Below, in pieces: positions 1-8,814 of a stretch of DNA of 64,000 nt. Made by a program: the position numbers and the translations under genes. The notes beneath the pieces are model-generated. The model worked only from the letters and a program-made list of their open reading frames with translations, ran no database searches and was not told the origin of the DNA. Numbering within the stretch: the first letter of the stretch is position 1; each line of letters begins with the position of its first letter. The stretch comes from an uncultured Bacteroidia bacterium (lineage in GTDB: Bacteria > Bacteroidota > Bacteroidia > Bacteroidales > UBA932): positions 62,001 through 126,000 of the forward strand of contig CADAAA010000007.1 in NCBI GenBank assembly GCA_902785785.1. The letters run 5' to 3'.

Positions 1-423
1 CGGGTTGCGATCACCTACATCCGCAAGAATGCGGAGAAGTATGGTGTCAACCCCAAGGCGATAGGCATCATCGGTTTCTCCGCAGGCGGCAATATCGTCT
101 ATCACGTGGCTCTCGACCATGATGAGATGAGCCGGCCGGACTTCCTCGGCATGATCTATCCGGCGTGGTTCGAGGACAAAGTGCCGGAAGACCCGATGCC
201 GCTCTTCATTGCCGCGAGCACGGGCGAAGCCTCCTCGTCAAATGGTTTCGGCGACACGCCCGCCCTCTACAATGCCTGGAACAAGACCCGTCAGCCGCTG
301 GAGATACACTCTTTCACAAGGGGTTTTCACGGTTTCGGGTACCGCGAGAACGGACAGTCGGTGAATATATGGACCACGCTGTTCTATGATTTCCTTGACA
401 ACTGCAATTTCCTGAAAAAGTGA
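1..423 (+). CDS. alpha/beta-hydrolase esterase, C-terminal part (5' end outside window)
   Basis: The frame is open from the first base, so the gene is truncated by the window edge. The visible 140 residues carry a G-F-S-A-G nucleophile elbow at local residues 25-29 (Ser27) and a C-terminal G-F-H-G-F-G segment that would supply the catalytic His. This resembles the acetyl-xylan/feruloyl esterase class of Bacteroidota. The usual acidic triad residue after the PLFIA strand is not obvious: the strand is followed by Ser/Thr/Gly/Glu. The stop overlaps the GTG of the GH32 gene by four bases, so the two are probably translationally coupled and this esterase belongs to the same carbohydrate operon. 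The natural substrate cannot be read from the fragment. Confidence 0.8.
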   Translation, partial: RVAITYIRKNAEKYGVNPKAIGIIGFSAGGNIVYHVALDHDEMSRPDFLGMIYPAWFEDKVPEDPMPLFIAASTGEASSSNGFGDTPALYNAWNKTRQPLEIHSFTRGFHGFGYRENGQSVNIWTTLFYDFLDNCNFLKK

Positions 424-2210
424 CGAGACTGTTGAAGTGCTTTCTGGGGCTGCCCTTGCTTCTTCTGTTGCTTGACTGTAACGGAGGGAGCGGCCGGTAT
501 ATGGTCATTCCCATCCGTGAGACGAATGGAGAGGTGACCCTTACCATTGAGAAGGGAGGTGAGACATTGTATGTCGCTGACATCCGCCTTGCCGGGGAGG
601 GGGAGGAGGCAGATTACTGCGTGCCCCTCGACCTGGAGCATTTCGGCGCATCGAAGCGCGACGTACATTTCTCCGGGATAGATGCGGCGCAGGCATGGAA
701 GCTCATCTCCTTCTCCGATGCTCCTCCTGAAGTTCCGGCAGAGAAATACCGGCCCGTCTATCATCACACGCCTCCCTATGGCTGGATGAACGACGCCAAC
801 GGCCTGTTTTACAAGGATGGTGTGTATCATCTTTACTATCAGTACAATCCGTTCGCCTGCGTCTGGGGCAACATGCACTGGGGACATTCTGCCAGCACGG
901 ATATGGTCCACTGGGAGCATCAGCCGGTAGCGCTCTATCGCGACGCCTATGGCCACATTTTCTCCGGCAGTTCGGTGGTGGACATCGACAATACCGCCGG
1001 TTTCGGGGCCGGGGCTATAGTCTCCTTCTATACATCCTACAATACTGAGCGTGAATATATCCAGACGCAGTGCCTTGCGTACAGTCTGGACGACGGCATG
1101 ACCTTCACCAAGTATGAGGGCAATCCCGTCCTTGTGCCCTTCGACGGTATCAAGGATTTCCGGGACCCCAAGGTCTTCTGGTACGAGCAGGAGAGCAAAT
1201 GGATAATGATCGTATCGGCGGATAAGGAAATGCGCTTCTATTCCTCGAAGAACCTTCGGGAGTGGGAATATATGAGCGCCTGGGGCGAGGGATACGGTGT
1301 GCAGCCGCGCCAGTTCGAGTGTCCGGACTTTTTCCAGCTGACGACTGCTGAAGGGGAGACCAAGTGGGTGATGATAGTCAACGTCAATCCCGGTTGCTAT
1401 TTCGGCGGGAGCGCTACGCAGTATTTCGTCGGGGAGTTTGACGGCAGGGAATTCACCTGCGATTCTCCGAAGGAGACGGTCAAATGGCTCGACTGGGGCA
1501 AGGACCACTATGCGACCGTCTGTTTCTCCAACACGGGCGACAGGGTGATTGCGGTTCCGTGGATGAGCAACTGGCAGTACGGGACCATTGTCCCGACCAG
1601 ATATTTCCGGAGCGCAAACGCCATTCCCAGACAACTCGGACTTTTCAAGGATGGAGGAGAATACTATGTGAGCGCATATCCCGTCGCGGAGCTTTCTAAG
1701 CTTGAGAAAGAGTCCCGTACCCTCAGCGGCGTTTCCACCACGAGGCTCTTTGATACTACCGACGGCGCATACGAGCTGGATCTGGACCTCACGGTCCCGG
1801 CTGCCGGCCGATCAGGCTTCCGCCTGACGAATGCAGCCGGGGATGTCGTGGACCTTTATTTCGATGCCGCCCTGCAGCGTTTCGTCTTTGACCGTACGAA
1901 GAGCGGCATCGTAGATTTCGGTGAGAGAAGCACCACGCATGAGATCGAGAACCACGGCAGGAGAAAGACGTACTCGATGGACTACGTAAACGATTTCGCG
2001 CTCGCGACCTGGGCGCCCATGGCCGTGAAGGGCGCGCACAGGATGAAGATCCTGTATGACCTGACTTCGCTGGAAGTATTCATAGACGGCGGCAGGGTGG
2101 CGATGACCAACCTGGTCTTTCCGAACGAACCCTATGACCGTCTGGAAGCATATTCCGACAAAGGCGGCTTTACTGTAGACAGACTGACCATAACCCGCCT
2201 GGGACTGTAA
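420..2210 (+). CDS. GH32 beta-fructosidase (levanase/inulinase-type) lipoprotein
   Basis: A 596-residue glycoside hydrolase family 32 protein that would hydrolyse fructose polymers or sucrose-type linkages. The three family signatures are present: WMNDANG with nucleophile Asp125, FRDP with Asp249 as transition-state stabiliser, and ECP with Glu300 as acid/base. The five-bladed propeller spans roughly residues 110-420 and is followed by the usual C-terminal beta-sandwich. The N-terminus has a Leu-rich signal ending L-L-D-C, so it is probably a lipoprotein. The start is GTG within a four-base overlap with the upstream stop. The following permease and fructokinase fit a fructan-utilisation operon, and the order resembles the Bacteroides thetaiotaomicron fructan locus as I remember it. 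Endo or exo mode cannot be decided from sequence. Confidence 0.93.
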   Translation: MTRLLKCFLGLPLLLLLLDCNGGSGRYMVIPIRETNGEVTLTIEKGGETLYVADIRLAGEGEEADYCVPLDLEHFGASKRDVHFSGIDAAQAWKLISFSDAPPEVPAEKYRPVYHHTPPYGWMNDANGLFYKDGVYHLYYQYNPFACVWGNMHWGHSASTDMVHWEHQPVALYRDAYGHIFSGSSVVDIDNTAGFGAGAIVSFYTSYNTEREYIQTQCLAYSLDDGMTFTKYEGNPVLVPFDGIKDFRDPKVFWYEQESKWIMIVSADKEMRFYSSKNLREWEYMSAWGEGYGVQPRQFECPDFFQLTTAEGETKWVMIVNVNPGCYFGGSATQYFVGEFDGREFTCDSPKETVKWLDWGKDHYATVCFSNTGDRVIAVPWMSNWQYGTIVPTRYFRSANAIPRQLGLFKDGGEYYVSAYPVAELSKLEKESRTLSGVSTTRLFDTTDGAYELDLDLTVPAAGRSGFRLTNAAGDVVDLYFDAALQRFVFDRTKSGIVDFGERSTTHEIENHGRRKTYSMDYVNDFALATWAPMAVKGAHRMKILYDLTSLEVFIDGGRVAMTNLVFPNEPYDRLEAYSDKGGFTVDRLTITRLGL

Positions 2211-2228
2211 TGAACAAAACAAAGAAAT

Positions 2229-3389
2229 ATGGGAGATAACAAATCCAACCTTTCCCGCCTGGCGCCCGTAATGCTGGCGTTCTTCACGATGGGATTCGTG
2301 GACATGGTAGGCACCGCGACCAACTATGTCAAGGCCGATTTCGCACTGTCCGACACGATGGCCAACTTCCTGCCGTCGATGGTGTTCCTGTGGTTCTTCT
2401 TCCTGTCCATACCTATTGGACTGATGATGAACAAGATAGGGAAGCGCAAGACTGTCCTTCTGAGTCTTGTGGTCACAGCGCTGGCATTCATCCTTCCCCT
2501 GTTTTCATACTCCTATCCTGTCCTGCTGCTGTCTTTCTGCCTGCTGGGCATCGGCAACACGCTGATGCAGGTATCCCTCAACCCTCTGATCACCTGCGTC
2601 GTGAGCGGGGAGAAGTTGGCCAGCACGCTGACATTCGGGCAGTTCGTAAAGGCGATAGCTTCCCTCATCGCTCCCCTCATCGCCAGCTGGGCTTCCGTGA
2701 AATTCAACAACTGGATGCTGCTCTATCCCATCTTCCTGGTGTTCGCCATCATAGCCGCGATCTACCTGGGTATGACTAAGATAGAGGAGGAGATCCCGAA
2801 GGACAGGTCGTCAAGCTTCATTGACTGCCTCAGGCTCCTTGGAGACACGACCGTCCTGCTGTTCTTCCTCGGCATCATCTCCCATGTGGGCATTGATGTC
2901 GGAGTGAACACTTGCGCTCCCAAGATCATCATGGAGCGGCTCGGACTTCCTCTCGAGAAAGCCGGCATAGCGACGAGCATATATTTCCTGTTCAGGACCT
3001 TGGGCTGTTTCTCCGGGTCGTTCATACTGGCGAGGTTCCCTCTTCCCAAGTTCTTTGCGATCAGTGTGTTCTGTATGGTGCTGTCGATAATCGGGCTTGT
3101 AGTCTGCCACACGTTGGCCGGGCTGTATGTGTCCATCGCTCTTGTCGGTTTCGGCAACTCCAACATCTTCTCGATGATATTCTCCCGCGCCCTCCTGTAT
3201 ATGCCCGAGAAGAACAATGAGCTCTCCGGCCTGCTGATAATGGGCTTGATCGGAGGAACCATCTTCCCGCTTCTGATGGGGGTACTCTCCGATGCGCTCG
3301 GCTCGCAGGTCGGTTCGGTCATAGTCATCAACCTGGGAGTGGTCTATCTCATATATCTTGCATACATGTTAAAGAAAGGAAAGGCATGA
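2229..3389 (+). CDS. MFS sugar permease, FHS (fucose/hexose:H+ symporter) type
   Basis: A 386-residue polytopic membrane protein of the major facilitator superfamily with about twelve hydrophobic segments, a G-K-R-K-T loop between TM2 and TM3, and a long cytoplasmic loop near residues 180-200. It resembles the FucP/GluP-like sugar:H+ symporters used by Bacteroidota for monosaccharide import. It lies 18 bp after the GH32 gene and overlaps the fructokinase start by four bases (ATGA). The likely role is therefore inner-membrane import of the fructose released by the fructanase. Substrate assignment is by context only. Confidence 0.88.
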   Translation: MGDNKSNLSRLAPVMLAFFTMGFVDMVGTATNYVKADFALSDTMANFLPSMVFLWFFFLSIPIGLMMNKIGKRKTVLLSLVVTALAFILPLFSYSYPVLLLSFCLLGIGNTLMQVSLNPLITCVVSGEKLASTLTFGQFVKAIASLIAPLIASWASVKFNNWMLLYPIFLVFAIIAAIYLGMTKIEEEIPKDRSSSFIDCLRLLGDTTVLLFFLGIISHVGIDVGVNTCAPKIIMERLGLPLEKAGIATSIYFLFRTLGCFSGSFILARFPLPKFFAISVFCMVLSIIGLVVCHTLAGLYVSIALVGFGNSNIFSMIFSRALLYMPEKNNELSGLLIMGLIGGTIFPLLMGVLSDALGSQVGSVIVINLGVVYLIYLAYMLKKGKA

Positions 3390-4231
3390 AGAAGATAATA
3401 GTAGGGATCGGCGAGATCCTTTGGGACATGCTCCCTTCGGGAAAGGCGCTCGGCGGCGCCCCGGCCAATTTCGCATATCATGCCGGCCGCCTCGGAGAGG
3501 AGGGCTGGGCCGTCAGCGCTGTCGGGGACGACGCTCTGGGCCGCGAAATTCTCGACCTTGTGGCTTCGAAAGGCCTTCACAGCATGATTGCCGTGACGGA
3601 CAAGCCGACTGGTACCGTTCAGGTGGAGTTGGATGACCGCGGCGTTCCGGCATACAATATAATGGAGGATGTTGCCTGGGACAATATCCCATTTACCCCG
3701 GAGATGGAGGAGCTCGCGAAGCGGGCTGATGCAGTCTGCTTCGGCTCGCTCGTCCAGCGCATGAACTCCCGTTCGTCCGTCATGCGCTTCATCCGCGCCA
3801 TGCGGCCTGATGCGCTCAAGGTCTTCGACATAAATCTCCGCCAGCATTATTACTCTTGTGAGGTCATCGTGGAGTCGCTCATGCTGGCTGACATCCTGAA
3901 GATCAATGACGAAGAGATACGCATCGTAGCCGGGATGCTCGGGCTGAGCGACGATGCCGTCACCGCATGCCGGGAGCTGATCGGGAGTTTCGGCCTCAGG
4001 CTGGTTATCCTGACCAAGGGACCGGAAGGCAGCGAGGTCATCACCGCCGACAAGGTCATCCCGCAGGGTGTGGATGACGTGGAGATCGTCGATACTGTCG
4101 GTGCCGGAGACTCGTTCACCGCAGCCTTCACCGTGGCTTACCTGCGCGGGGACACGCTCGCGGAAGCCCAGCGGCTCGCATCTGCGACCGCCTCTTATGT
4201 CTGCTCCCGCAAGGGGGCCATGCCGGAATAG
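3386..4231 (+). CDS. PfkB-family carbohydrate kinase, probable fructokinase
   Basis: A 281-residue ribokinase/PfkB-family kinase that would phosphorylate imported fructose with ATP in the cytoplasm. The N-terminal G-G-A-P-A-N-F substrate-binding motif and the C-terminal D-T-V-G-A-G-D-S-F anion-hole/catalytic-base motif (Asp242) are intact. Length is typical. Its ATG sits in a four-base overlap with the permease stop, which argues for strict co-expression. Fructose is preferred over ribose or adenosine because of the GH32 neighbour. The kinase class itself is certain, the sugar is inferred. Confidence 0.9.
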   Translation: MKKIIVGIGEILWDMLPSGKALGGAPANFAYHAGRLGEEGWAVSAVGDDALGREILDLVASKGLHSMIAVTDKPTGTVQVELDDRGVPAYNIMEDVAWDNIPFTPEMEELAKRADAVCFGSLVQRMNSRSSVMRFIRAMRPDALKVFDINLRQHYYSCEVIVESLMLADILKINDEEIRIVAGMLGLSDDAVTACRELIGSFGLRLVILTKGPEGSEVITADKVIPQGVDDVEIVDTVGAGDSFTAAFTVAYLRGDTLAEAQRLASATASYVCSRKGAMPE

Positions 4232-4257
4232 GAATAACACTGAAACTTAATGATATC

Positions 4258-5613
4258 ATGAAAGCAAAATCGTTGATTGTGATCTGTCTTGCACTGCTCT
4301 TCACGGGCAGCGCCTTTGCAGGCAACCATGTCCGTGGCCAGCTGAAAGTCGGCGCCGCTAAAGTGGACGTCACCCCGGGTCCGGACCAGCTCGGCCGTAA
4401 TTCGTATGGAATCCTCGACCATACCCACTTCCGTGTGATCCTCTTCTCGAACGGCACCACCATCGCCGGCCTGGCCAACGTTGACGGCAACGCCAACCAG
4501 CGTTGTGTCGATGCCGTCAACGAACGCATCGAGAAGGATTTCGGCATCCCTCAGGGCAATATCATCTACAACGGCACCCACTGCCATTCCACTGGCACCG
4601 TACCTGCAGACGAACTGACCGAGAGGATGTACCAGGCCATCAAGCAGGCATACGAGAACATGGCTCCGGCCAAGGTAGGAGTCGGCAACGGCGTCTGTTA
4701 CCTCAATGTCAAGCGCGACCTCTTCGATCCCGAGCGCGGGACCTGGTGGGAGGGTCCCGACTATGACGGCAAGTCGGACAAGACCGTGGGAGTACTCTAC
4801 TTCGAGACCCTCGACGGCAAGCCCATCGCGACCTATTACAACTATGCGATGCATGCCGTCATCACCGGCCAGCTAGACATGATCACCGGCGACTTCCCCG
4901 GCAAGTCCGAGGAGTACATCGAGAGCCGCTACGGAGATGATTTCGTCGCAATATTCTCCTCCGGAGCCGCAGGCGACCAGAATCCCCTGTATTTCCAGCA
5001 GACCTTCGACCTTCGCGACATCCGTATCGCGGAGTATGCCAAGCGCGGCGAGGACATCTCCAACAGGATGCCTCCCGGAGGCCAGGGCCTCGACCGCAAC
5101 GACCCTGAAGTACATCGCCTGATGGAAGAGCAGAAGAAAATGGCTGAGAGCTACGGCCAGATCCTCGGAGAGGAAGTCAAGTATGTCATAATGATGATGC
5201 GCCGCTTCGAGACCGACGTGACTTTGGAGGCGGCACGTACGCATGTCACGTGCCCCGGACGCCGCCAGACCAACGGCGGCGGCCGTGCCGGCTATGCCGG
5301 CGAATATGAGGACGCCGACGACATATCCCTCGAACTGGGTCTGGTGATGCTGGACGACATCCCCGTCTGCGCCATCTCCGGCGAGCCATACAATCAGATT
5401 GCCGTCGAACTCAAGAGCAAGTCGCCGTATAATTTCACGATAGTGACTACAGTGACCGACGGTCACAACAAAGGCCGCGGCGGCTATATCCCGGATGACG
5501 AGTCCTACGGCGCCCAGGTGTTCGAGGTCCTCAGTTCCGGATACAAGCAGGGCTATGCCCAGAAGGCCATAGTCGACGGTCTCTTGGACCTGATTCACGA
5601 CGCAACCCATTGA
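4258..5613 (+). CDS. neutral/alkaline ceramidase-like N-terminal domain hydrolase, secreted
   Basis: A 451-residue protein with a clear signal peptide (cleavage near A-F-A-G). It belongs to the neutral/alkaline non-lysosomal ceramidase N-terminal superfamily. Likely metal-binding segments are G-T-H-C-H-S-T, Y-A-M-H-A, G-E-P-Y-N and G-G-Y-I-P. In true ceramidases, as I recall, a G-D-x-S-P-N motif carries the nucleophilic Ser. Here the equivalent is G-A-A-G-D-Q-N-P, with no Ser. The long C-terminal domain of ceramidases is also missing. It sits 26 bp after the fructokinase, so it may act on a decorated carbohydrate or another ester/amide rather than ceramide. Function is open. Confidence 0.75.
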   Translation: MKAKSLIVICLALLFTGSAFAGNHVRGQLKVGAAKVDVTPGPDQLGRNSYGILDHTHFRVILFSNGTTIAGLANVDGNANQRCVDAVNERIEKDFGIPQGNIIYNGTHCHSTGTVPADELTERMYQAIKQAYENMAPAKVGVGNGVCYLNVKRDLFDPERGTWWEGPDYDGKSDKTVGVLYFETLDGKPIATYYNYAMHAVITGQLDMITGDFPGKSEEYIESRYGDDFVAIFSSGAAGDQNPLYFQQTFDLRDIRIAEYAKRGEDISNRMPPGGQGLDRNDPEVHRLMEEQKKMAESYGQILGEEVKYVIMMMRRFETDVTLEAARTHVTCPGRRQTNGGGRAGYAGEYEDADDISLELGLVMLDDIPVCAISGEPYNQIAVELKSKSPYNFTIVTTVTDGHNKGRGGYIPDDESYGAQVFEVLSSGYKQGYAQKAIVDGLLDLIHDATH

Positions 5614-5639
5614 CGAACCGGAAAACGTTCGTATCTTTG
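5609..5639 (+). promoter_or_regulatory. Bacteroidota-type promoter for the DUF2723 gene
   Basis: A -33 element ending TTG at 5610-5612 and a -7 box TATCTTTG at 5632-5639 are separated by exactly 19 bp, matching the TTTG-N19-TAnnTTTG consensus apart from one base in the -33. It lies partly over the end of the preceding gene and about 53 bp upstream of the chosen ATG, so the DUF2723 gene is probably its own transcription unit. Confidence 0.75.
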
Positions 5640-5691
5640 TAAGTTGCTTGGGTGAAGAAGATACGTTGCTTTGCCCGGAATGACAGAGAGT

Positions 5692-8600
5692 ATGGACAAC
5701 AAGAAATTCAACCTGTGGAACAGGATCGCGGCGGCTGCCGTCTTCGTGGTTTCGGCCTTCACGTACCTTTCCACCATAGAACCCACTGCATCCTACTGGG
5801 ATTGCGGCGAGTTCATCGCTTCATCGTATAAACTTGAGGTAGGTCACCCCCCGGGGAACCCCGTTTTCCAGCTTATAGCCAGGATATTCACGATGTTCGG
5901 GGACAATATGCACGCCGCGTTACTCGTCAACGTGATGAGCGCGCTGTGTTCCGCCCTGACCATATTCCTGCTGTATCTGACCATAGCTTTCTTCGCAAAG
6001 CGTCTCGTGCGTCCGGGCAGTGACGGCAATTATACCGCCGGCGGCGCCATTGCCGTTATCGGCAGCGCCGCGGTCGGAGCACTCGCATACTGCTTCTCCG
6101 ACACTTTCTGGTTCTCTGCAGTCGAAGGCGAGGTCTATGCCATGTCGTCCTTGTTCACAGCCCTTGTTTTCTGGGCGATGACCAAGTGGTACGAGCAGGC
6201 AGACAGGCCTTACGCCAACCGTTGGATCGTCCTCATCTCCTTCTTGATGGGATTATCCATCGGCATCCACCTGCTGAACCTCCTGACCATTCCCGCCCTC
6301 GTATTCATGTATTATTACAAGAAGCGCGAGGACGGCAAATACGGCGCCTGGGAGCTCGTGAAGATATTCGCCGTGTCGGTAGTGATACTCGCCGTCATCC
6401 TTTTCCTCATCATCCCCTGGCTGCCCAAGCTCGCGGCGTACATGGACCTGTTCTTCGTGAACGTCCTCGGCCTTCCGTACAACTCAGGAGCGGCATTCTT
6501 CATGGTTGCTCTGCTCGCGCTCTGCTTCTGGGGCCTGTTCAGGACCTTGAAGAACAACAAGGTGTTCTGGAACACCGTCATGCTGTGCCTCACGACCATC
6601 ATCATCGGTTTCTCCATATTCAGCATCGACATCATCCGCTCGTGCGCCAAGACCCCGACCAACGAGTATCAGCCGGACAACGCTTTCACGCTGGTGCGCT
6701 ATCTCTCGCGTGAGCAGTATGGTTCCACGCCTATCGTGTACGGGCAGTATTTCGACGCTCCGTACGAGCTTGATGCAGCAAAGTACTGGGCTCCCCTGAA
6801 CGGGAAATACGTCCATGCCGATGCGCCTGTCGACGCAAAATACACGGCCGCCGGCAAGATGCTTTTCCCTCGCATGTGGAGCGGGACCGACCAGCGCAGC
6901 ATCGACTTCTATGAGTCGTACATGAAGGGCAAAGGCCACCGCGTTGCCGGCCGAACGCACCGCAAGCCCACGATGGGCGCCAACCTCGCATTCTTCTTCG
7001 ACTATCAGTTGAACTGGATGTACTGGCGTTACTTCATGTGGAACTTCGTCGGCCGCCAGAACGAGATTCACGGCCAGATACCCGGCGACATGTTCTATGG
7101 CAACTGGGAGAGCGGTATCGGATTCATCGACAAGCTCAGGCTTGGCGACCAGTCGGACGCTCCTATCATCCTCGCTGAAAACAAGGGCAAGAACCACTAT
7201 TACTTCCTCCCTCTGCTGCTCGGCCTCCTCGGCCTGTTCTTCCAGTTCGACCGGGACAAGCGCGGCAGCTGGCTGGTGTTCCTGATGTTCTTCATGACCG
7301 GTATCGCCATCGTGGTGTACCTGAACCAGCCTCCGTTCCAGGTCCGTGAGAGGGACTATGCCTATGCGGGCTCGTTCTATTCCTTCTCGATATGGATAGG
7401 ACTGGGAGTCGCGGCGCTCTACAACTGGCTGGACGGCGCCCTCAAGGGGCGCAACTCCACCGCTGTGGCCGCCGCGGTGTCAGTCGTCTGCCTGTTCGTT
7501 CCGGCCTTGATGGCCGCCGAGAACTGGGACGACCACGACCGCTCGAACCGCAGGACTTCCACCGAGATGGCCTCGAACTACCTCAATTCGGTGGGCAAGG
7601 ACGGTATACTGATCACTCACGGTGACAACGATACCTTCCCTCTCTGGTATGCCCAGGAAGTCGAAGGCGTCCGTACCGACGTCCGTGTCGTCAATACCTC
7701 TTTGCTCGGTACCGACTGGCATATCGACCAGATGAAATACGCCGTCAACGAGTCCGCTCCGCTCCCGCTCACGGTGGGACCCGAGCAGTACCTTTACGGC
7801 ACCAACGAGTACATCATCATCAATGATACTCGCGAGCAGCCCATGCTCCTCTCGGACGTCATGGCTGTGTTCAAGCATCCCGAGATCAAGGTGACGCTGA
7901 GCGGCGGCAAGAAAGCCGACTATATCGTCGCCCGCAAGCTCATCGTTCCGGTCAACAAGGCGAATGCTCTCAAGAGCGGCATCGTCAGCCCGAAGTTTGC
8001 GGACGCAGTTCCGGACAGCATCGTGCTGGAGATTCCCAAGGACAAGGATTATCTGACCAAACCCGAACTGTTCATGCTTGACCTTCTCTCCAACTATCAG
8101 TGGGACAGGCCGTTGCATGTGCTCAACCAGGGTGGTGACCTGAATATCGGCATCAAGGATTATCTGATGTATGAGGGCTATTCCGCCAAATTCGTCCCGT
8201 TCAAGAACAGGATGACGACCACTGATCCCGGCATCGTCGATACCGACAGGCTCTACGACCTGATGACCAACGTGTTCAAATGGGATGCTATCTCTCGGGA
8301 TGACTATTTCGTGGATTACCAGAACCTTTACACCCATCTGGGCGTCATGTCCCAGCGCAGCCTCTTCGTCAATGCAGCCCAGGCATTCATTAAGGCTGGC
8401 GAGAGGGACAGGGCGAAGGAGATGCTGGACAAGTGCCAGAGGGTGATCCGTCGCGAGTCATATCCTCTGGAGACCATTCCCATCGGCTTCTCGGGCAATG
8501 ACTACATGGTCTGCGAGATGGTAGATCTGTATTACAAGCTCGGAGAGCCTGACAAGGCACGCGAGCTTGCCATCGAACTGTTCAACAACCTCCTGGTGTC

Positions 8601-8814
8601 CTCGCGTTTCTATCTTGAATTCTACGATTACGCGCAGTCCGACTTCGAACTGTGCGGGCAGTATGTCTATTATCTGCAGGATATCGTGAATTCCGCCGGG
8701 GACAAGGAGCTTGCCGGCCAGATCGGTAAGAATTTCGAAGCGCTGATGGACTTCGTCAACGGCGGATCCGGGAGCATAGACGAGGCCGACAGCCTGACGG
8801 TAGGCGAAGGTTAG
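5692..8814 (+). CDS. DUF2723 polytopic membrane protein (GT-C/O-mannosyltransferase-like)
   Basis: A very large membrane protein, 1040 residues from the ATG at 5692. In-frame TTG 5671 and ATG 5680 are alternatives. The N-terminal DUF2723 domain has TM1 followed by Y-W-D-C-G-E-F, which resembles the first-loop acidic motif of GT-C glycosyltransferases, then about ten membrane segments. The last 400 residues are mostly soluble, with a helical, TPR-like end. Members are widespread in Bacteroidota. The eukaryotic relative TMEM260 is an O-mannosyltransferase, so a role in protein O-glycosylation is plausible but inferred. The gene ends in a four-base convergent overlap with the methyltransferase gene. 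It has its own consensus promoter. Confidence 0.85.
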   Translation: MDNKKFNLWNRIAAAAVFVVSAFTYLSTIEPTASYWDCGEFIASSYKLEVGHPPGNPVFQLIARIFTMFGDNMHAALLVNVMSALCSALTIFLLYLTIAFFAKRLVRPGSDGNYTAGGAIAVIGSAAVGALAYCFSDTFWFSAVEGEVYAMSSLFTALVFWAMTKWYEQADRPYANRWIVLISFLMGLSIGIHLLNLLTIPALVFMYYYKKREDGKYGAWELVKIFAVSVVILAVILFLIIPWLPKLAAYMDLFFVNVLGLPYNSGAAFFMVALLALCFWGLFRTLKNNKVFWNTVMLCLTTIIIGFSIFSIDIIRSCAKTPTNEYQPDNAFTLVRYLSREQYGSTPIVYGQYFDAPYELDAAKYWAPLNGKYVHADAPVDAKYTAAGKMLFPRMWSGTDQRSIDFYESYMKGKGHRVAGRTHRKPTMGANLAFFFDYQLNWMYWRYFMWNFVGRQNEIHGQIPGDMFYGNWESGIGFIDKLRLGDQSDAPIILAENKGKNHYYFLPLLLGLLGLFFQFDRDKRGSWLVFLMFFMTGIAIVVYLNQPPFQVRERDYAYAGSFYSFSIWIGLGVAALYNWLDGALKGRNSTAVAAAVSVVCLFVPALMAAENWDDHDRSNRRTSTEMASNYLNSVGKDGILITHGDNDTFPLWYAQEVEGVRTDVRVVNTSLLGTDWHIDQMKYAVNESAPLPLTVGPEQYLYGTNEYIIINDTREQPMLLSDVMAVFKHPEIKVTLSGGKKADYIVARKLIVPVNKANALKSGIVSPKFADAVPDSIVLEIPKDKDYLTKPELFMLDLLSNYQWDRPLHVLNQGGDLNIGIKDYLMYEGYSAKFVPFKNRMTTTDPGIVDTDRLYDLMTNVFKWDAISRDDYFVDYQNLYTHLGVMSQRSLFVNAAQAFIKAGERDRAKEMLDKCQRVIRRESYPLETIPIGFSGNDYMVCEMVDLYYKLGEPDKARELAIELFNNLLVSSRFYLEFYDYAQSDFELCGQYVYYLQDIVNSAGDKELAGQIGKNFEALMDFVNGGSGSIDEADSLTVGEG

